DNA from: Pseudomonas sp. N3-W
Lineage (GTDB): Bacteria > Pseudomonadota > Gammaproteobacteria > Pseudomonadales > Pseudomonadaceae
Length of the DNA: 64,000 bases
Direction of reading: 5' to 3'
Assembly (NCBI RefSeq): GCF_024970185.1
Contig: NZ_CP103965.1
Coordinates: 6,219,001-6,283,000, forward strand
Shown: piece after piece, positions 1 to 9,585 of the stretch
Numbering within the stretch: the first letter of the stretch is position 1
Layout: each line of letters begins with the position of its first letter
Notes under the pieces: model-generated
Told to the model about the DNA's origin: nothing
The model's database searches: none
Seen by the model: only the letters and a program-made list of their open reading frames with translations
Made by a program: the position numbers and the translations under genes

Positions 1-666
1 GATATAGAACGGCTTGTCGGCCACCACCACGAAATCGACCCAGGAGGCCGGGATATCCACCCGCGGCAGGTCGGTGACGTCGTCGACCAACTGGTTGACC
101 TGGACGATGACAATGCCGTCGCTGAACGCCGCCGGTTCGATCAATGCCGGCGAGTCTTCGGTGCTCGGGCCGGTGTAGATATTGCCGGCGCGGTCGGCCA
201 TGAAACCGGCCGAGAGTACGACGTTGGGGATCAGGTCCACCACCAGTCGTGCGTAGAGTTCGATGTAGGTGTGGATCGCGCCGATTTCCAGCAGGCCATC
301 TTCCAGCAACTGGCTGATGCGCAGGCTCTGGGTGCCGGCGAAGGAAAAATCGAGCTTGCGGGCAATGCCGCGTTCGAACAGGTCCAGGTGCTCGGAGCGG
401 CCGACGCTGGGCATGATCATGTGCAGGTCGTGCAGCTTGCCGGGATCGGCCTTGACCAGGGAGCGAGAGAGGAAGTCCGCCTGCTTCTGGTTATTGCCCT
501 CCAGCACCACCCGATCGCCCGGCAGGATCAGTGCCTCCAGCGCGGCGACGATCTTGTCGGTGGGCAGCACCACACCGTCGGCAAGATGCTTGACCAACCC
601 CAGACGCCGCTGCTTCTCGCTGCGCCGCCGCGTCCATCGCGAGTCGGGGGAAATTGTTGTTGTCAT
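1..666 (-). CDS. mdcA: Malonate decarboxylase alpha subunit, N-terminal part (cut by window edge)
   Basis: This leftward gene runs off the left edge; 222 codons are visible of a protein that is usually about 550 residues. MdcA is the acyl-carrier-protein transferase of malonate decarboxylase: it moves malonyl onto the carrier protein and releases acetate. The visible part begins MTTTISPDSRWTRRRSEKQR and contains the MdcA/CoA-transferase-like stretches LEGNNQKQADFLS, LHMIMPSVGRSEHLDLFERG and LDFSFAGTQSLRISQL. The ATG at 666 has GGAG five bases upstream, but that site lies in the 3' arm of a perfect 8-bp hairpin. The other mdc genes would lie off the window to the left. Identification rests on recognised family sequence; the C-terminus is unseen. 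Confidence 0.9.
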   Translation of the reverse strand, partial: MTTTISPDSRWTRRRSEKQRRLGLVKHLADGVVLPTDKIVAALEALILPGDRVVLEGNNQKQADFLSRSLVKADPGKLHDLHMIMPSVGRSEHLDLFERGIARKLDFSFAGTQSLRISQLLEDGLLEIGAIHTYIELYARLVVDLIPNVVLSAGFMADRAGNIYTGPSTEDSPALIEPAAFSDGIVIVQVNQLVDDVTDLPRVDIPASWVDFVVVADKPFYI

Positions 667-670
667 GACC

Positions 671-697
671 ACTCCACGGGTTTCGCTGTCGTGGAGT
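671..697 (-). promoter_or_regulatory. Leader hairpin that masks the mdcA ribosome-binding site
   Basis: On the + strand ACTCCACG (671-678) and CGTGGAGT (690-697) form a perfect 8-bp inverted repeat around an 11-base loop. In the mdcA mRNA the 3' arm contains GGAG, five bases before the start codon, and the 5' arm contains the complementary CTCC. Folding would therefore hide the Shine-Dalgarno sequence. Translational control is inferred from geometry only. Confidence 0.55.
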
Positions 698-800
698 CAC
701 CTTAGGGGGGTTGAGGGCGGGGCATCAATCAAGCAGCGTGGTGGATCGTTACGGTTGGAGTAATGATTCGCTGGAGAGGTCTGTTGACTGGACTGACGCC

Positions 801-874
801 TTCGCGGGCAAGCCCGCTCCCACAGGATTTTGTGCACGCCACACCTCCACTGTGTGAGCGAGCCTGCTCGCGAA
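801..874. repeat. REPIN (inverted REP pair) upstream of mdcA
   Basis: Two REP-like copies face each other at 801-824 (TTCGCGGGCAAGCCCGCTCC then CAC) and 851-874 (TGTGTGAGCGAGCCTGCTCG then CGAA). The arms have diverged slightly. The element occupies part of the 318-base gap between mdcA and the chemotaxis gene at 985; no gene was seen in the rest of that gap. Confidence 0.8.
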
Positions 875-984
875 GAGGCCAGAACTGTCGCCGCAAGATT
901 CAATGCCTGAGAGCAATAATCGATAAGTCCCCAAAAAAGACTCATCGGCCCCTTTTTGGAAATCTTCACCTGCCACAGGACTCG

Positions 985-1452
985 TCAGGCCAAGCCAGCA
1001 CTGACCAACAATTCCTCCAACCCCAACAAATCCGGCACCTTCGCCACTTGCTCTCCGACCTGCACCGCCGCCTGTTCCAGCGCACACAACGGCACATCGA
1101 CATAGCTCAACTGGCTGTCGAGCTTGTACGAACGAGGAATGCCCTGCACCAGCAGCGCAATGAACTTCAGGTCCGGGCGACCGCCCAGGGCGTTGAGGAT
1201 GACGATCCGCGCCCGCTCACCAATGACGATCTTGTTGCCGCACGCCGACTCGAAACTCAGCAATGGAATCTGCCGCTGCCGCCAGCTCACCCGCCCCAGA
1301 TACCAGGGCGGCGTGTCCAGGTCGAACGCACCGGGCTGGTAGTCGATCAGCTCGGCCACGGCAACGTTGGGCACAATCAGATTGCGATCGGCCAAGGGCA
1401 GCAGCAGGCCGGTAAGGTTGCTGGTGCGCTGGTAAAAATGGTCATCAAGCAT
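985..1452 (-). CDS. chpC: CheW-like chemotaxis coupling protein ChpC
   Basis: A 155-residue single-domain CheW-like protein that lies last in the pil/chp operon and overlaps the chpA stop by 8 bases. ChpC is thought to help couple signals to the ChpA kinase in the type IV pilus chemotaxis system. Recognisable features are the CheW-type beta strands GLLLPLADRNLIVPNVAVAE near the start and PPWYLGRVSWRQRQIPLLSF in the middle. In P. aeruginosa chpB (a methylesterase) sits between chpA and chpC; here the two genes touch, so chpB is missing from this position. The identification as ChpC rather than another CheW homologue rests on operon position. Confidence 0.85.
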   Translation of the reverse strand: MLDDHFYQRTSNLTGLLLPLADRNLIVPNVAVAELIDYQPGAFDLDTPPWYLGRVSWRQRQIPLLSFESACGNKIVIGERARIVILNALGGRPDLKFIALLVQGIPRSYKLDSQLSYVDVPLCALEQAAVQVGEQVAKVPDLLGLEELLVSAGLA

Positions 1453-4400
1453 GGGTTTTGCTCCACAACGCGATGCTTTCGAGCAACACCGATTCCTGAT
1501 ACGGCTTGCCGAGGTAGTCGTTGACGCCGATGGCCATGGCGCGGTCGCGGTGTTTCTGCCCGGTGCGGGAGGTGATCATGATGATCGGCAAGTGCTTCAG
1601 ACGCTCGTTGGCGCGCACCTGCGTGGCGACCTCGAAGCCGTCCATGCGCGGCATTTCAATGTCCAGCAGCATCAGGTCAGGCAGGTGATCTTCGAGCAAC
1701 AGCATGGCATCGACCCCGTCCTTGGCGGTCAGCACGTTCATGCCGTGGCGCTCCAGAAGACGGCTGGTGACTTTGCGCACGGTGACCGAGTCATCAACCA
1801 CCAGCACCAGCAAGGGCCGTTGCGGTTCGACGTCCGATTCAGGCGCCAAAGGCCGGCGTGGCACTCGGGTTTGCATGGCACGGATCGGCGCCAGCAAATC
1901 GAGAATCAGCACCACACGTCCGTCGCCCAGAATCGTCGCCCCGGACAACCCCTGCACCGCCGCGAACTGCGGGCCGAGGCTCTTGACCACGATCTCTCGC
2001 GTGCCGGCCATGGCATCGACCTGCACCGCAATTCGACGCTCGTTGCACTGCACCAGCAACACCGGCAACGACAGGCTCTGGCCCAGCAGTTTCGGGCGGC
2101 TGCTGGTTTTCAGCAGTTCGCCCAGGTAGCACAGTTCGTAGTGTTGTCCGGCGTATTTGTAGGTCGGCGGATCGAGACGGTAATGCCCTTCCAGCTCGTT
2201 CGGCAGCACCCGCACGATGCCGTCGATGGTGTTCAGCGGAATCGCATACTGGTCCTCCGCGCACTGCACCATCAGTGCCCGGTTGACCGACACGGTAAAC
2301 GGCAGGCGAATGCGAAAATGCACGCCCTGCCCCGGCACGGAATCGATGCTCATGGTGCCGCCCAGTTGCCGCACCTCTTCATGCACCACGTCCATGCCCA
2401 CGCCTCGCCCGGAAATCTGAGTGATTTTCTCGGCAGTGGAAAAACCCGGTTGCAGGATGAATTGCAGCACTTCGTGGTCGCTGATGACGCTGTCCGGGTC
2501 GAGCAGGCCGCGCTTGATCGCCTTGCGTCGCACGGCCTCCAGCGGTATGCCGGCACCGTCGTCGCGAATATCGAAAATGATGTCGCCGCCTTCTCGGGAC
2601 AGATCCAGCGTGATCTTGCCCTGGGCCGGCTTGCCCGCCGCCACCCGCGCTTCAGCGGACTCAAGGCCATGGTCGACGGCGTTGCGCAGCATATGCTCCA
2701 GCGGGGCAGCCATGCGTTCGAGGACGTTGCGGTCCATCTCGCCCTCGGCATTGCCGATGACAAAATCCACGTCCTTGTCCAGTTCGCCGGACACCTGCCG
2801 CACGATGCGCTTCAAGCGCGGCAGCATCCGCTCGAACGGCACCATGCGCGTGCGCATCAGGCCTTCCTGCAATTCGGTGTTGATGCGGCCCTGTTGTTGC
2901 AGCAGGTTCTCCGCGTCCTGATTGCGCCGGTCCAGCGTTTCCTTGAGGTCCATCAGGTCGGAAGCGGACTCGAACAATGCACGCGACAACTGCTGCAATT
3001 GCGAATGGCGGTCCATTTCCAGCGGATCGAATTCTTCATAGCCCAGCCGTTCCGCATCGACTTGCTGACGACTGAGAATCCGCCCCTGGGTTTCCGTATC
3101 GAGGCGACGCAACTGGTCGCGCATGCGCTCGATGGTGGTTTCCATTTCGCTCAGGGCAATTCGGGCATCGTTGACCTGCTGTTCGATACGGCCCCGGAAG
3201 ATCGAGGTTTCGCCGGCGAGGTTGACCAGATCGTCCAGTAGTTCGGCGGACACCTTGACCATGTCGCCGCCCGGCTCGGCGGGTGCCAGCGGGGCCTCGA
3301 CCTTGGCCGTTATGGGCGTCACCGCCGACGCTTCGGTGATGGCCGGGTGACTGAAGTTCCTGATCGCATCGATCAACCGATCCGCGGGCGGCAACGGCTG
3401 CCCGGCGCGGGTGGCGTCGAGCATCTGCGCCAGTCGGTCATGGCTGCTTTGCAGCAATGTGAACAGCGCCGCCGTCGGTTGCAGCACGCCGGCAGACAAG
3501 CCTTCGTAGAGAAATTCCAGCTCGTGGACCAGGTCGCCGATGGGCACGATTTCCACCATCCGCGCCCCGCCCTTGAGCGTGTGCAGATCGCGCAGCAGGG
3601 TTTCCACTTCCTGGCGGCTGGACGGTTCGGCCTGCCAACGCACCAGTGCCGCGCCGGAGTTTTCGATGATGTCGAAGCCTTCTTCGAGAAAGATCTCCAA
3701 CAGCTCCGGATCGTGAGCGGCTGAATCGTGGCTGGCGCTTGGCTCGATGGCCTCGCTGCTGCCGGCACTGCTCTGACGCAATTGTCGAATGGCTTCAATC
3801 AGCTCGCTGGCGCCTGCCAACGGCTGGTTGTTTTGCAGTCGCTCAAGGAACTGCGCCAGGCGGCCATGGCTCTGCAACAACAGTTGCGCCAAGGCGTCGC
3901 TATATTTGTAGCGGCGATTCACCAGACCGTCGTAAAGGCTTTCCAGCTCATGGGCGAGGTCGCCGACCGCTCCGACTTCAGCCATCCGCGCACCGCCCTT
4001 GAGCGTGTGCAGGTCGCGCTGCAACGATGGCAGCGGCGCGGCGTTGTCCGGCTCGTGCAACCAGCGTTGCAATGCCTGATTGGCGCTTTCGAGCAGATCC
4101 ACGGCTTCTTCGAGGAAGATCGACACGATTTCGTCGTCCAGTTCGATTCGCGTCGCCGTCTGCTGCAACTCGGCGGTGGCGCTGCCCAGTTCGCTGATGC
4201 TCAGGGTGCGGCTGCCGTCGCTGCGGATCAGGCCCACGGCCGAGGGGTCGAGGCTGGTATCCAGCAGACCGCGCAGCGCCCGGACCCGCACCGGTTGCGG
4301 GCTGACTTCCTGACCCGCCGCCAGTTCGTCGAGCATGTTGATCAGCGCTTCGTGGGCACTTTGCGCCTCATGGAAAAACCCGTCGCTGACCGCCAGGCTG

Positions 4401-7378
4401 CTTTCTTCCACGGCGCCATACAAATCCAGCAGTGCTTCGCAAAGTTCGTCCACCGGGTGCAAATCGGCCAAGTGCGCGCCTTCGCCGAGGGTGGTCAGCT
4501 CATCCAGCAGCGCGCTGAGTTCCTGGCGCTCGCCAGGGTGCTGCTGCCAGCGGCGCAACAGGCTTTCGGCGTCCAGCAGGATGTCCATGCCTTGCGCCAG
4601 AAAGTTGTTGATCAACTGTGGATTGCGTTTGATCCGCAGTCCGGTATTCGGCGCGCTCAAGATGGCGGCAAGGCGTTCGCCGAGCAATATCTGTGTGCGG
4701 TCGATCAGCGACCGGGCACCGGGGATGGCGGCCAGCGGATCACCCTTGAGTTGACGCAAGCCGACACGGAACAGACCCTCGGCTTCGAGTAGCAGCTCGA
4801 CTTCGTCCAGGTCCAGCGCGATCAGGTGCGCCTTGTACTCCCGGGTCAGTTGATCCAGCGGCGCGGCCAACGCAGCAATCGGTATCAGCCCGGCCATCGA
4901 CGCACTGCCCTTGAGGGTGTGCAATGCGCGCTGCAACTCGTCACTGGCTTGCAGCGGCACATGCTCGGCGGCCTGATCAAGGAAGCGGTTGAGGCTGGCG
5001 AGGTGGGTTTCGGCCTCGTTGCGGAAGATGTCCAGCAGCAACGGGTCGAGGGCCATCACGTCCTGGCTGTCTTCATCCTCCAGGGACACATCGCCCTTGG
5101 CCAGGCCATGGGCGCGAGCGGCCAACTGGTCGACATCGTTGCGCTGGCGCTGGGCGCTGGCAGCAAATTCCGCCACCAGTTGCGGCAGCAGGTTGAGCAC
5201 ATCGCCCAGTAACTGTTGCACAGCAGGACCGGGATCGACGCTGTGTTCCAATACGCGGTTAAGCAGGTTTTCCACCGCCCAGGCCAATTCGCCCAGCACC
5301 AGCGCACGGACCATCCGGCCACTGCCCTTGAGCGTGTGGAACGCCCGGCGCAGTTCGCTCAGGGCAGCAGTGTCGGCCGGGTCGGCGATCCAGCGCGGCA
5401 GGTACTCGCGAAGAACCTCCAGCACCTCATCGGTTTCTTCCAGAAAGACTTCACGCAGTTCATCGTCCACCGGCGCTTCGCCGGGCGGGGGCGGCATCAG
5501 GCTGCCGGGGGTGATCAGCGCGGGCGGATTGACGGCCGACACCGGGTTGGCCAGCACCTGCGCCAGCGACTGCACGGTCTGCGGGTCGTCCAGCGCCTGC
5601 AAGTCCTGCATGATCAAGGCTTCGCCGGGGCTGAGGACATCGTCGAGCAAAGGCGCCTGCTTTTCGCCGGGAGTGTTTTCACCGGGGAAGAAGCCAAGCG
5701 ACGCCAGGCTGTCTTGCGCCACGTCGAGCAGATGTTCACCGGCTGCTTGCGGATCGTCGCTGAGCCGTTCCAGGTAGTACTCGATGCTGGTGATGACGTC
5801 GGCGAGGCTGTCGAGTTGCTGCCAACCGGGGTGATCGGTGTCCAGCAACAGGTGTTCACGGATAAAGCCGTTGCAGGCCTCGACCAGACTCGCCGCCCGG
5901 GCCAGCGGGATCATCGACAGCGCGCCGCGTACCTGGGTCAGCAACGCCGGCAAGGGTTGCAACTGCTGACGGTCCCAGTCGGCATCGATGTAGTCGATGA
6001 TCATGTCCTTGGCCTGTTGCAGGCAGATCCGCGCTTCGCGGATGACAATCTGGTGAATCTGCGTCAGGTCGGTGGTGGGCAGGCGGCTTTCTTCCCGGCT
6101 TTCCGGCTCGACAGTGCCGACCATGCCGGCCAGGGTCGCTTCGACGTAGAGCAAGGCACCGGCGACGTCCATCAGGATTGCGTCGTTGGGCTCGCGCTGG
6201 CCTTGAACGAGGCTCAGCACCACCGCCAGTTGATCGATGATGACTTTTCGCGGCTGGCCGAAGCCCAGCACCGCCAGGGTGTCGGCGATTTGCCGCAGTG
6301 GCGCCAGCAAGCTGTCGAGGTCGGAGGTGTGCTGGCGGTCGCTGCGCACGAACAGGTCCAGGCGTTCCTTGACCCGCACCAGCTCTTCGCACAACGCGGC
6401 CAGCACCGAGCGCATGGCGTCGCGGTCGGGACCGGCCAGCCGTGCGCGCTCTTCATCGACCATTGCGCTGTCAGGCAATGCATCGTCCAGTCCGTAGCGG
6501 TCTTTCATGGTCAGCATCTGCCCGGTGGGGTGTTCGGCCTTGGCAATGTAGAACAACAAACTCTTGAGCAAGTCAGGTGGAGGCGCTTGATTGATCCCGT
6601 GCATGCCCTGCTCCAGCATGCGCTTGAGCTCTTTGTCGGCTTCCTTGAACAGGCTGCGCAGTGCCGGGCTGTTGGCAATCGAGCCGCCACGCATGCCTTC
6701 GACCAGCGCCGAGGCGACGTGCCACAACGGGCTCAACGGGCCGTCGCCGCACAGCACTTCGAGCCGTGCGAATACTTTAGTCAGGTAATCCAGATTCGTT
6801 TCGCCATCTTGCTCACGTAGCAAACCGACCAACGCCATTTGCAGCATCTGGCGCAACTTGCGCAGCACATTGGGCAAATCCGCTGGCTCCAGAAGCGCCA
6901 GTTCCTCTTCGTTCAACGGCACCAACTGCGGCAATTGCGGGCTGAACAGGCTGGTTTCCGAGAGCAGGCTGTCACCGCGGGCGCTGCGCAGGTCGTTGAT
7001 CAGCGGCAAGACCACCAGCGGCAAATCGCGGCGAGCGCCCTGAATGCGGTCGAGGTAGATCGGCAACTGCCCCAAGGCCTGGGATAACAGGTGCAACGCT
7101 TCCTCACGATGGCTGACGCGGTTGTGCTGCAAGGCGCTGGTCAGTTGTTCCATTTCTTCGGCCAGCAGCGCCGCACCGTAGAACTCGACCATCTGCAAGC
7201 TGCCGTGAACCTGATGGATACAGGCCAGGCATTCACCCAGGGCATGCGTGGCCGGCTCTTCGTCGAGGGCCATGTTTTCCAGGTGCAGGGCCGCCTGCTT
7301 CAGCGTTTCGGCAATCTCGCCCTTGACCCATTCGAGGGCCACATAGTCGTGCCGATCACCCATAACCACTCCGATCAA
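1445..7378 (-). CDS. chpA: Type IV pilus chemotaxis hybrid histidine kinase ChpA
   Basis: A 1977-residue hybrid sensor kinase that drives the PilG/PilH response regulators and so pilus extension, retraction and surface sensing. Four phosphotransfer (HPt) domains carry an intact histidine in HTLKGS or HTLKGG at about residues 681, 820, 1123 and 1265. A more degenerate HPt-like segment (ACIHQVHGSLQMVEF) lies near residue 55. Then follow a CheA-type dimerisation and ATPase core (N-box EHMLRNAVDHGLES near 1563), a CheW-like domain at about 1705-1830, and a C-terminal receiver domain from about 1855 with the phosphoacceptor in LLDIEMPRMDGFE near 1906. P. aeruginosa ChpA is larger, so some HPt-like modules may be lost or unrecognised. 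The gene starts 7 bases after the pilJ stop. Confidence 0.95.
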   Translation of the reverse strand: MIGVVMGDRHDYVALEWVKGEIAETLKQAALHLENMALDEEPATHALGECLACIHQVHGSLQMVEFYGAALLAEEMEQLTSALQHNRVSHREEALHLLSQALGQLPIYLDRIQGARRDLPLVVLPLINDLRSARGDSLLSETSLFSPQLPQLVPLNEEELALLEPADLPNVLRKLRQMLQMALVGLLREQDGETNLDYLTKVFARLEVLCGDGPLSPLWHVASALVEGMRGGSIANSPALRSLFKEADKELKRMLEQGMHGINQAPPPDLLKSLLFYIAKAEHPTGQMLTMKDRYGLDDALPDSAMVDEERARLAGPDRDAMRSVLAALCEELVRVKERLDLFVRSDRQHTSDLDSLLAPLRQIADTLAVLGFGQPRKVIIDQLAVVLSLVQGQREPNDAILMDVAGALLYVEATLAGMVGTVEPESREESRLPTTDLTQIHQIVIREARICLQQAKDMIIDYIDADWDRQQLQPLPALLTQVRGALSMIPLARAASLVEACNGFIREHLLLDTDHPGWQQLDSLADVITSIEYYLERLSDDPQAAGEHLLDVAQDSLASLGFFPGENTPGEKQAPLLDDVLSPGEALIMQDLQALDDPQTVQSLAQVLANPVSAVNPPALITPGSLMPPPPGEAPVDDELREVFLEETDEVLEVLREYLPRWIADPADTAALSELRRAFHTLKGSGRMVRALVLGELAWAVENLLNRVLEHSVDPGPAVQQLLGDVLNLLPQLVAEFAASAQRQRNDVDQLAARAHGLAKGDVSLEDEDSQDVMALDPLLLDIFRNEAETHLASLNRFLDQAAEHVPLQASDELQRALHTLKGSASMAGLIPIAALAAPLDQLTREYKAHLIALDLDEVELLLEAEGLFRVGLRQLKGDPLAAIPGARSLIDRTQILLGERLAAILSAPNTGLRIKRNPQLINNFLAQGMDILLDAESLLRRWQQHPGERQELSALLDELTTLGEGAHLADLHPVDELCEALLDLYGAVEESSLAVSDGFFHEAQSAHEALINMLDELAAGQEVSPQPVRVRALRGLLDTSLDPSAVGLIRSDGSRTLSISELGSATAELQQTATRIELDDEIVSIFLEEAVDLLESANQALQRWLHEPDNAAPLPSLQRDLHTLKGGARMAEVGAVGDLAHELESLYDGLVNRRYKYSDALAQLLLQSHGRLAQFLERLQNNQPLAGASELIEAIRQLRQSSAGSSEAIEPSASHDSAAHDPELLEIFLEEGFDIIENSGAALVRWQAEPSSRQEVETLLRDLHTLKGGARMVEIVPIGDLVHELEFLYEGLSAGVLQPTAALFTLLQSSHDRLAQMLDATRAGQPLPPADRLIDAIRNFSHPAITEASAVTPITAKVEAPLAPAEPGGDMVKVSAELLDDLVNLAGETSIFRGRIEQQVNDARIALSEMETTIERMRDQLRRLDTETQGRILSRQQVDAERLGYEEFDPLEMDRHSQLQQLSRALFESASDLMDLKETLDRRNQDAENLLQQQGRINTELQEGLMRTRMVPFERMLPRLKRIVRQVSGELDKDVDFVIGNAEGEMDRNVLERMAAPLEHMLRNAVDHGLESAEARVAAGKPAQGKITLDLSREGGDIIFDIRDDGAGIPLEAVRRKAIKRGLLDPDSVISDHEVLQFILQPGFSTAEKITQISGRGVGMDVVHEEVRQLGGTMSIDSVPGQGVHFRIRLPFTVSVNRALMVQCAEDQYAIPLNTIDGIVRVLPNELEGHYRLDPPTYKYAGQHYELCYLGELLKTSSRPKLLGQSLSLPVLLVQCNERRIAVQVDAMAGTREIVVKSLGPQFAAVQGLSGATILGDGRVVLILDLLAPIRAMQTRVPRRPLAPESDVEPQRPLLVLVVDDSVTVRKVTSRLLERHGMNVLTAKDGVDAMLLLEDHLPDLMLLDIEMPRMDGFEVATQVRANERLKHLPIIMITSRTGQKHRDRAMAIGVNDYLGKPYQESVLLESIALWSKTHA

Positions 7379-7385
7379 AATACTT

Positions 7386-9440
7386 TCAAGCGTTGTCCGT
7401 CGCCGCAGCGGCCGGCAAGGTGAAACCGGACACCGAACGCCGCAGCTGGCTGGCCATCTTCGCCAGATTGCCGATGCTTTCGGCGGTGGCGGTGGAACCC
7501 GACGAGGTCTGCGTGGTGATCTGCTGGATCACGTTCATGGTCAGGGAGATCTGTCCGGCGGACGACGTCTGTTGCTGCGCAGCGTTGGAAATGCTCTGGA
7601 TCAGCGCTGCGAGCGTCTTCGAAACCCCTTCGATTTCTTCCAGCGCCACGCCTGCATCCTGCGCCAGTCGCGCACCCCGCACCACTTCGGTGGTGGTCTG
7701 CTCCATGGAAATCACCGCTTCATTGGTGTCGGTCTGGATCGCCCGTACCAGCGTTTCGATTTGCCGGGTCGCGGCGGACGAGCGTTCGGCCAGACGCTGC
7801 ACTTCGTCGGCCACCACGGCAAACCCGCGTCCGGCATCACCGGCCATGGACGCCTGGATCGCCGCATTGAGGGCGAGGATGTTGGTCTGGTCGGCGATGT
7901 CGTCGATCAGGCTGACAATGTCGCCGATTTCCTGAGACGACTCGCCCAGGCGCTTGATGCGCTTGGCCGTGTCCTGGATCTGCTCGCGGATGTTGTCCAT
8001 GCCGTGGATGGTGTTGTGCACCACCTCGTTACCCTTGTTGGCGATTTCCACCGAACGCTCGGCCACCGCCGAGGACTCGGCGGCGTTGGCGGACACTTGA
8101 TCGATGGACTGGGCCATGTCATTGATCGCCGTGGACGCTTCGGAAATCTGCTGCGCCTGATGCTCCGAGGCCTGGGCCAGGTGCATGGCCGTGGCCTGGG
8201 TTTCCTGCACCGCGGCGGCCACCTGGCCGGCGGTGAGGTTGATGGTCGCCACCAGGTCGCGCAGTTGGTCCACAGAATAGTTGATCGAATCGGCGATGGT
8301 GCCGGTGAAGTCCTCGGTCACCGAGGCGGTTACGGTGAGGTCGCCGTCGGCCAGGTCTTCGATTTCATCCAGCAAGCGCATGATCGCATTCTGGTTGCGC
8401 TCGTTTTTCTCGGCGGTTTCCTGCAACTGCCGGTTGGTTTCACGCACCATCACCAGGCCGATGAGGATGATCGAGGCCAACGCCAGAAGACCCAGCACGT
8501 AGCCGCCGATGGTGTCGGTGGTACGCCCGCCAGCGAGGTTTTCAAAACCGCTGGCCAGGTGCGAAGCTTCGTCGAGCAAGGTTTGCGACAGGGTGAAAAT
8601 ATTGGTCGCCGATTCGCGGACCTTGAACAGTTCGGGGGACGTTTCGAGGATTTCGTCCACGGAGCCGGAAACGAATTCGAACAGTTCGGCAATTTCGGTC
8701 AAGCGGGCACGGGCGTCGTGGTCTTCGACCTGGCTGATCTTCAGCGCCGGATTGCCTTGCAGCATGCCGTTGAGCACCAGGCCGAAACTGGCCGCGTCCC
8801 GACCGAACGCATCGGCGGCCGTCTGTGAATTTTCATCGCCTGCGAGCACGGTGTTCACCGCGCCGAGGATGCGTTCAGCCAGCAACGATTGACGCTGGGC
8901 CATGACGATCTGCGCCGCCGGTGCACCGCGCTGCAGCAGGATTTCGACGACTTTCTCGTACTCGACCTGCAACTGCGGCACGGTTTCGGCCAGGGTCGCG
9001 GCGACCTGATGCAAGGACAGCACGGTCTGTTCGCTGGAGAGGATCGCGTCGGTGTTTTTAAGCAGGCGCTCCCAGTCCAGTTGCACCGCACGCATTTCCG
9101 GGCGGACGACGGACGGCGCGGGTGGCAGGCCGGTGGCCGGGTCGCCCTTTTTCAGGTAACCCCAGCGCAGGGCAAAATCGTTGCGCGCATCGCTCAGCAG
9201 CTTGAACGCGGCGGCTTTACCGGCAGCAGCCTCCGTGGCGTTCTTGGCGATGCGCTGGGACAGGACGCGCAGTTCACCTGCGTGACCAATGTACTGTTTA
9301 TCGTAGGTGGCCTGGGTGTTGAGGTAAGCGAAGTTGGCGAACAGCAGCATGATGAAGACGATCAGCGCGATGAACAGCACGATGATCTGCGAACGGCTGC
9401 GCGATCCTTCCACTGGCTTGCCTGTTTTTGCTTTTGTCAT
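7386..9440 (-). CDS. pilJ: Type IV pilus methyl-accepting chemotaxis protein PilJ
   Basis: A 684-residue chemoreceptor that feeds the Chp kinase. It has a transmembrane segment at about residues 19-41 ([19 protein letters not shown]), a long periplasmic region with PilJ-type helices, a second membrane segment near 310-330 ([20 protein letters not shown]), a HAMP-like linker and a C-terminal signalling domain. The signalling hairpin ([20 protein letters not shown]) begins near residue 515. The start is placed at MTKAKTG because GAGGA lies five bases upstream; an in-frame upstream ATG (9464) lacks that support. A REPIN separates it from pilI. The receptor methylation enzymes pilK and chpB are not in this operon. 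Confidence 0.95.
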   Translation of the reverse strand: MTKAKTGKPVEGSRSRSQIIVLFIALIVFIMLLFANFAYLNTQATYDKQYIGHAGELRVLSQRIAKNATEAAAGKAAAFKLLSDARNDFALRWGYLKKGDPATGLPPAPSVVRPEMRAVQLDWERLLKNTDAILSSEQTVLSLHQVAATLAETVPQLQVEYEKVVEILLQRGAPAAQIVMAQRQSLLAERILGAVNTVLAGDENSQTAADAFGRDAASFGLVLNGMLQGNPALKISQVEDHDARARLTEIAELFEFVSGSVDEILETSPELFKVRESATNIFTLSQTLLDEASHLASGFENLAGGRTTDTIGGYVLGLLALASIILIGLVMVRETNRQLQETAEKNERNQNAIMRLLDEIEDLADGDLTVTASVTEDFTGTIADSINYSVDQLRDLVATINLTAGQVAAAVQETQATAMHLAQASEHQAQQISEASTAINDMAQSIDQVSANAAESSAVAERSVEIANKGNEVVHNTIHGMDNIREQIQDTAKRIKRLGESSQEIGDIVSLIDDIADQTNILALNAAIQASMAGDAGRGFAVVADEVQRLAERSSAATRQIETLVRAIQTDTNEAVISMEQTTTEVVRGARLAQDAGVALEEIEGVSKTLAALIQSISNAAQQQTSSAGQISLTMNVIQQITTQTSSGSTATAESIGNLAKMASQLRRSVSGFTLPAAAATDNA

Positions 9441-9487
9441 CGGTCCTCGCCTGTTAACCAACACCTTTGAATCTTGCCGAGATTCCC

Positions 9488-9575
9488 TGTGGGAGCTGGC
9501 TTGCCTGCGATGACATCAACTCGGTTCGAAGCTGGACCGAGTCGCCTGCATCGCGGGCAAGCCCGGCTCCCACAG
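9488..9575. repeat. REPIN inside the pil operon, between pilI and pilJ
   Basis: Inverted copies TGTGGGAGCTGGCTTGCCTG and TCGCGGGCAAGCCCGGCTCC flank a spacer in the 145-base gap between the pilI stop and the pilJ start. Both flanking genes read leftward in one apparent operon, so the transcript would carry a long stem-loop here. Confidence 0.85.
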
Positions 9576-9585
9576 GGTTCTGCGT

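Noticed and set aside
1451..3241. Long + strand open frame across chpA
   Set aside because: It is a GC-driven antisense frame; the opposite strand has clear kinase, CheW and receiver motifs. The same applies to the long frames opposite chpA up to 7423, opposite ftsY (33245-34780) and opposite ilvD (58912-60618).
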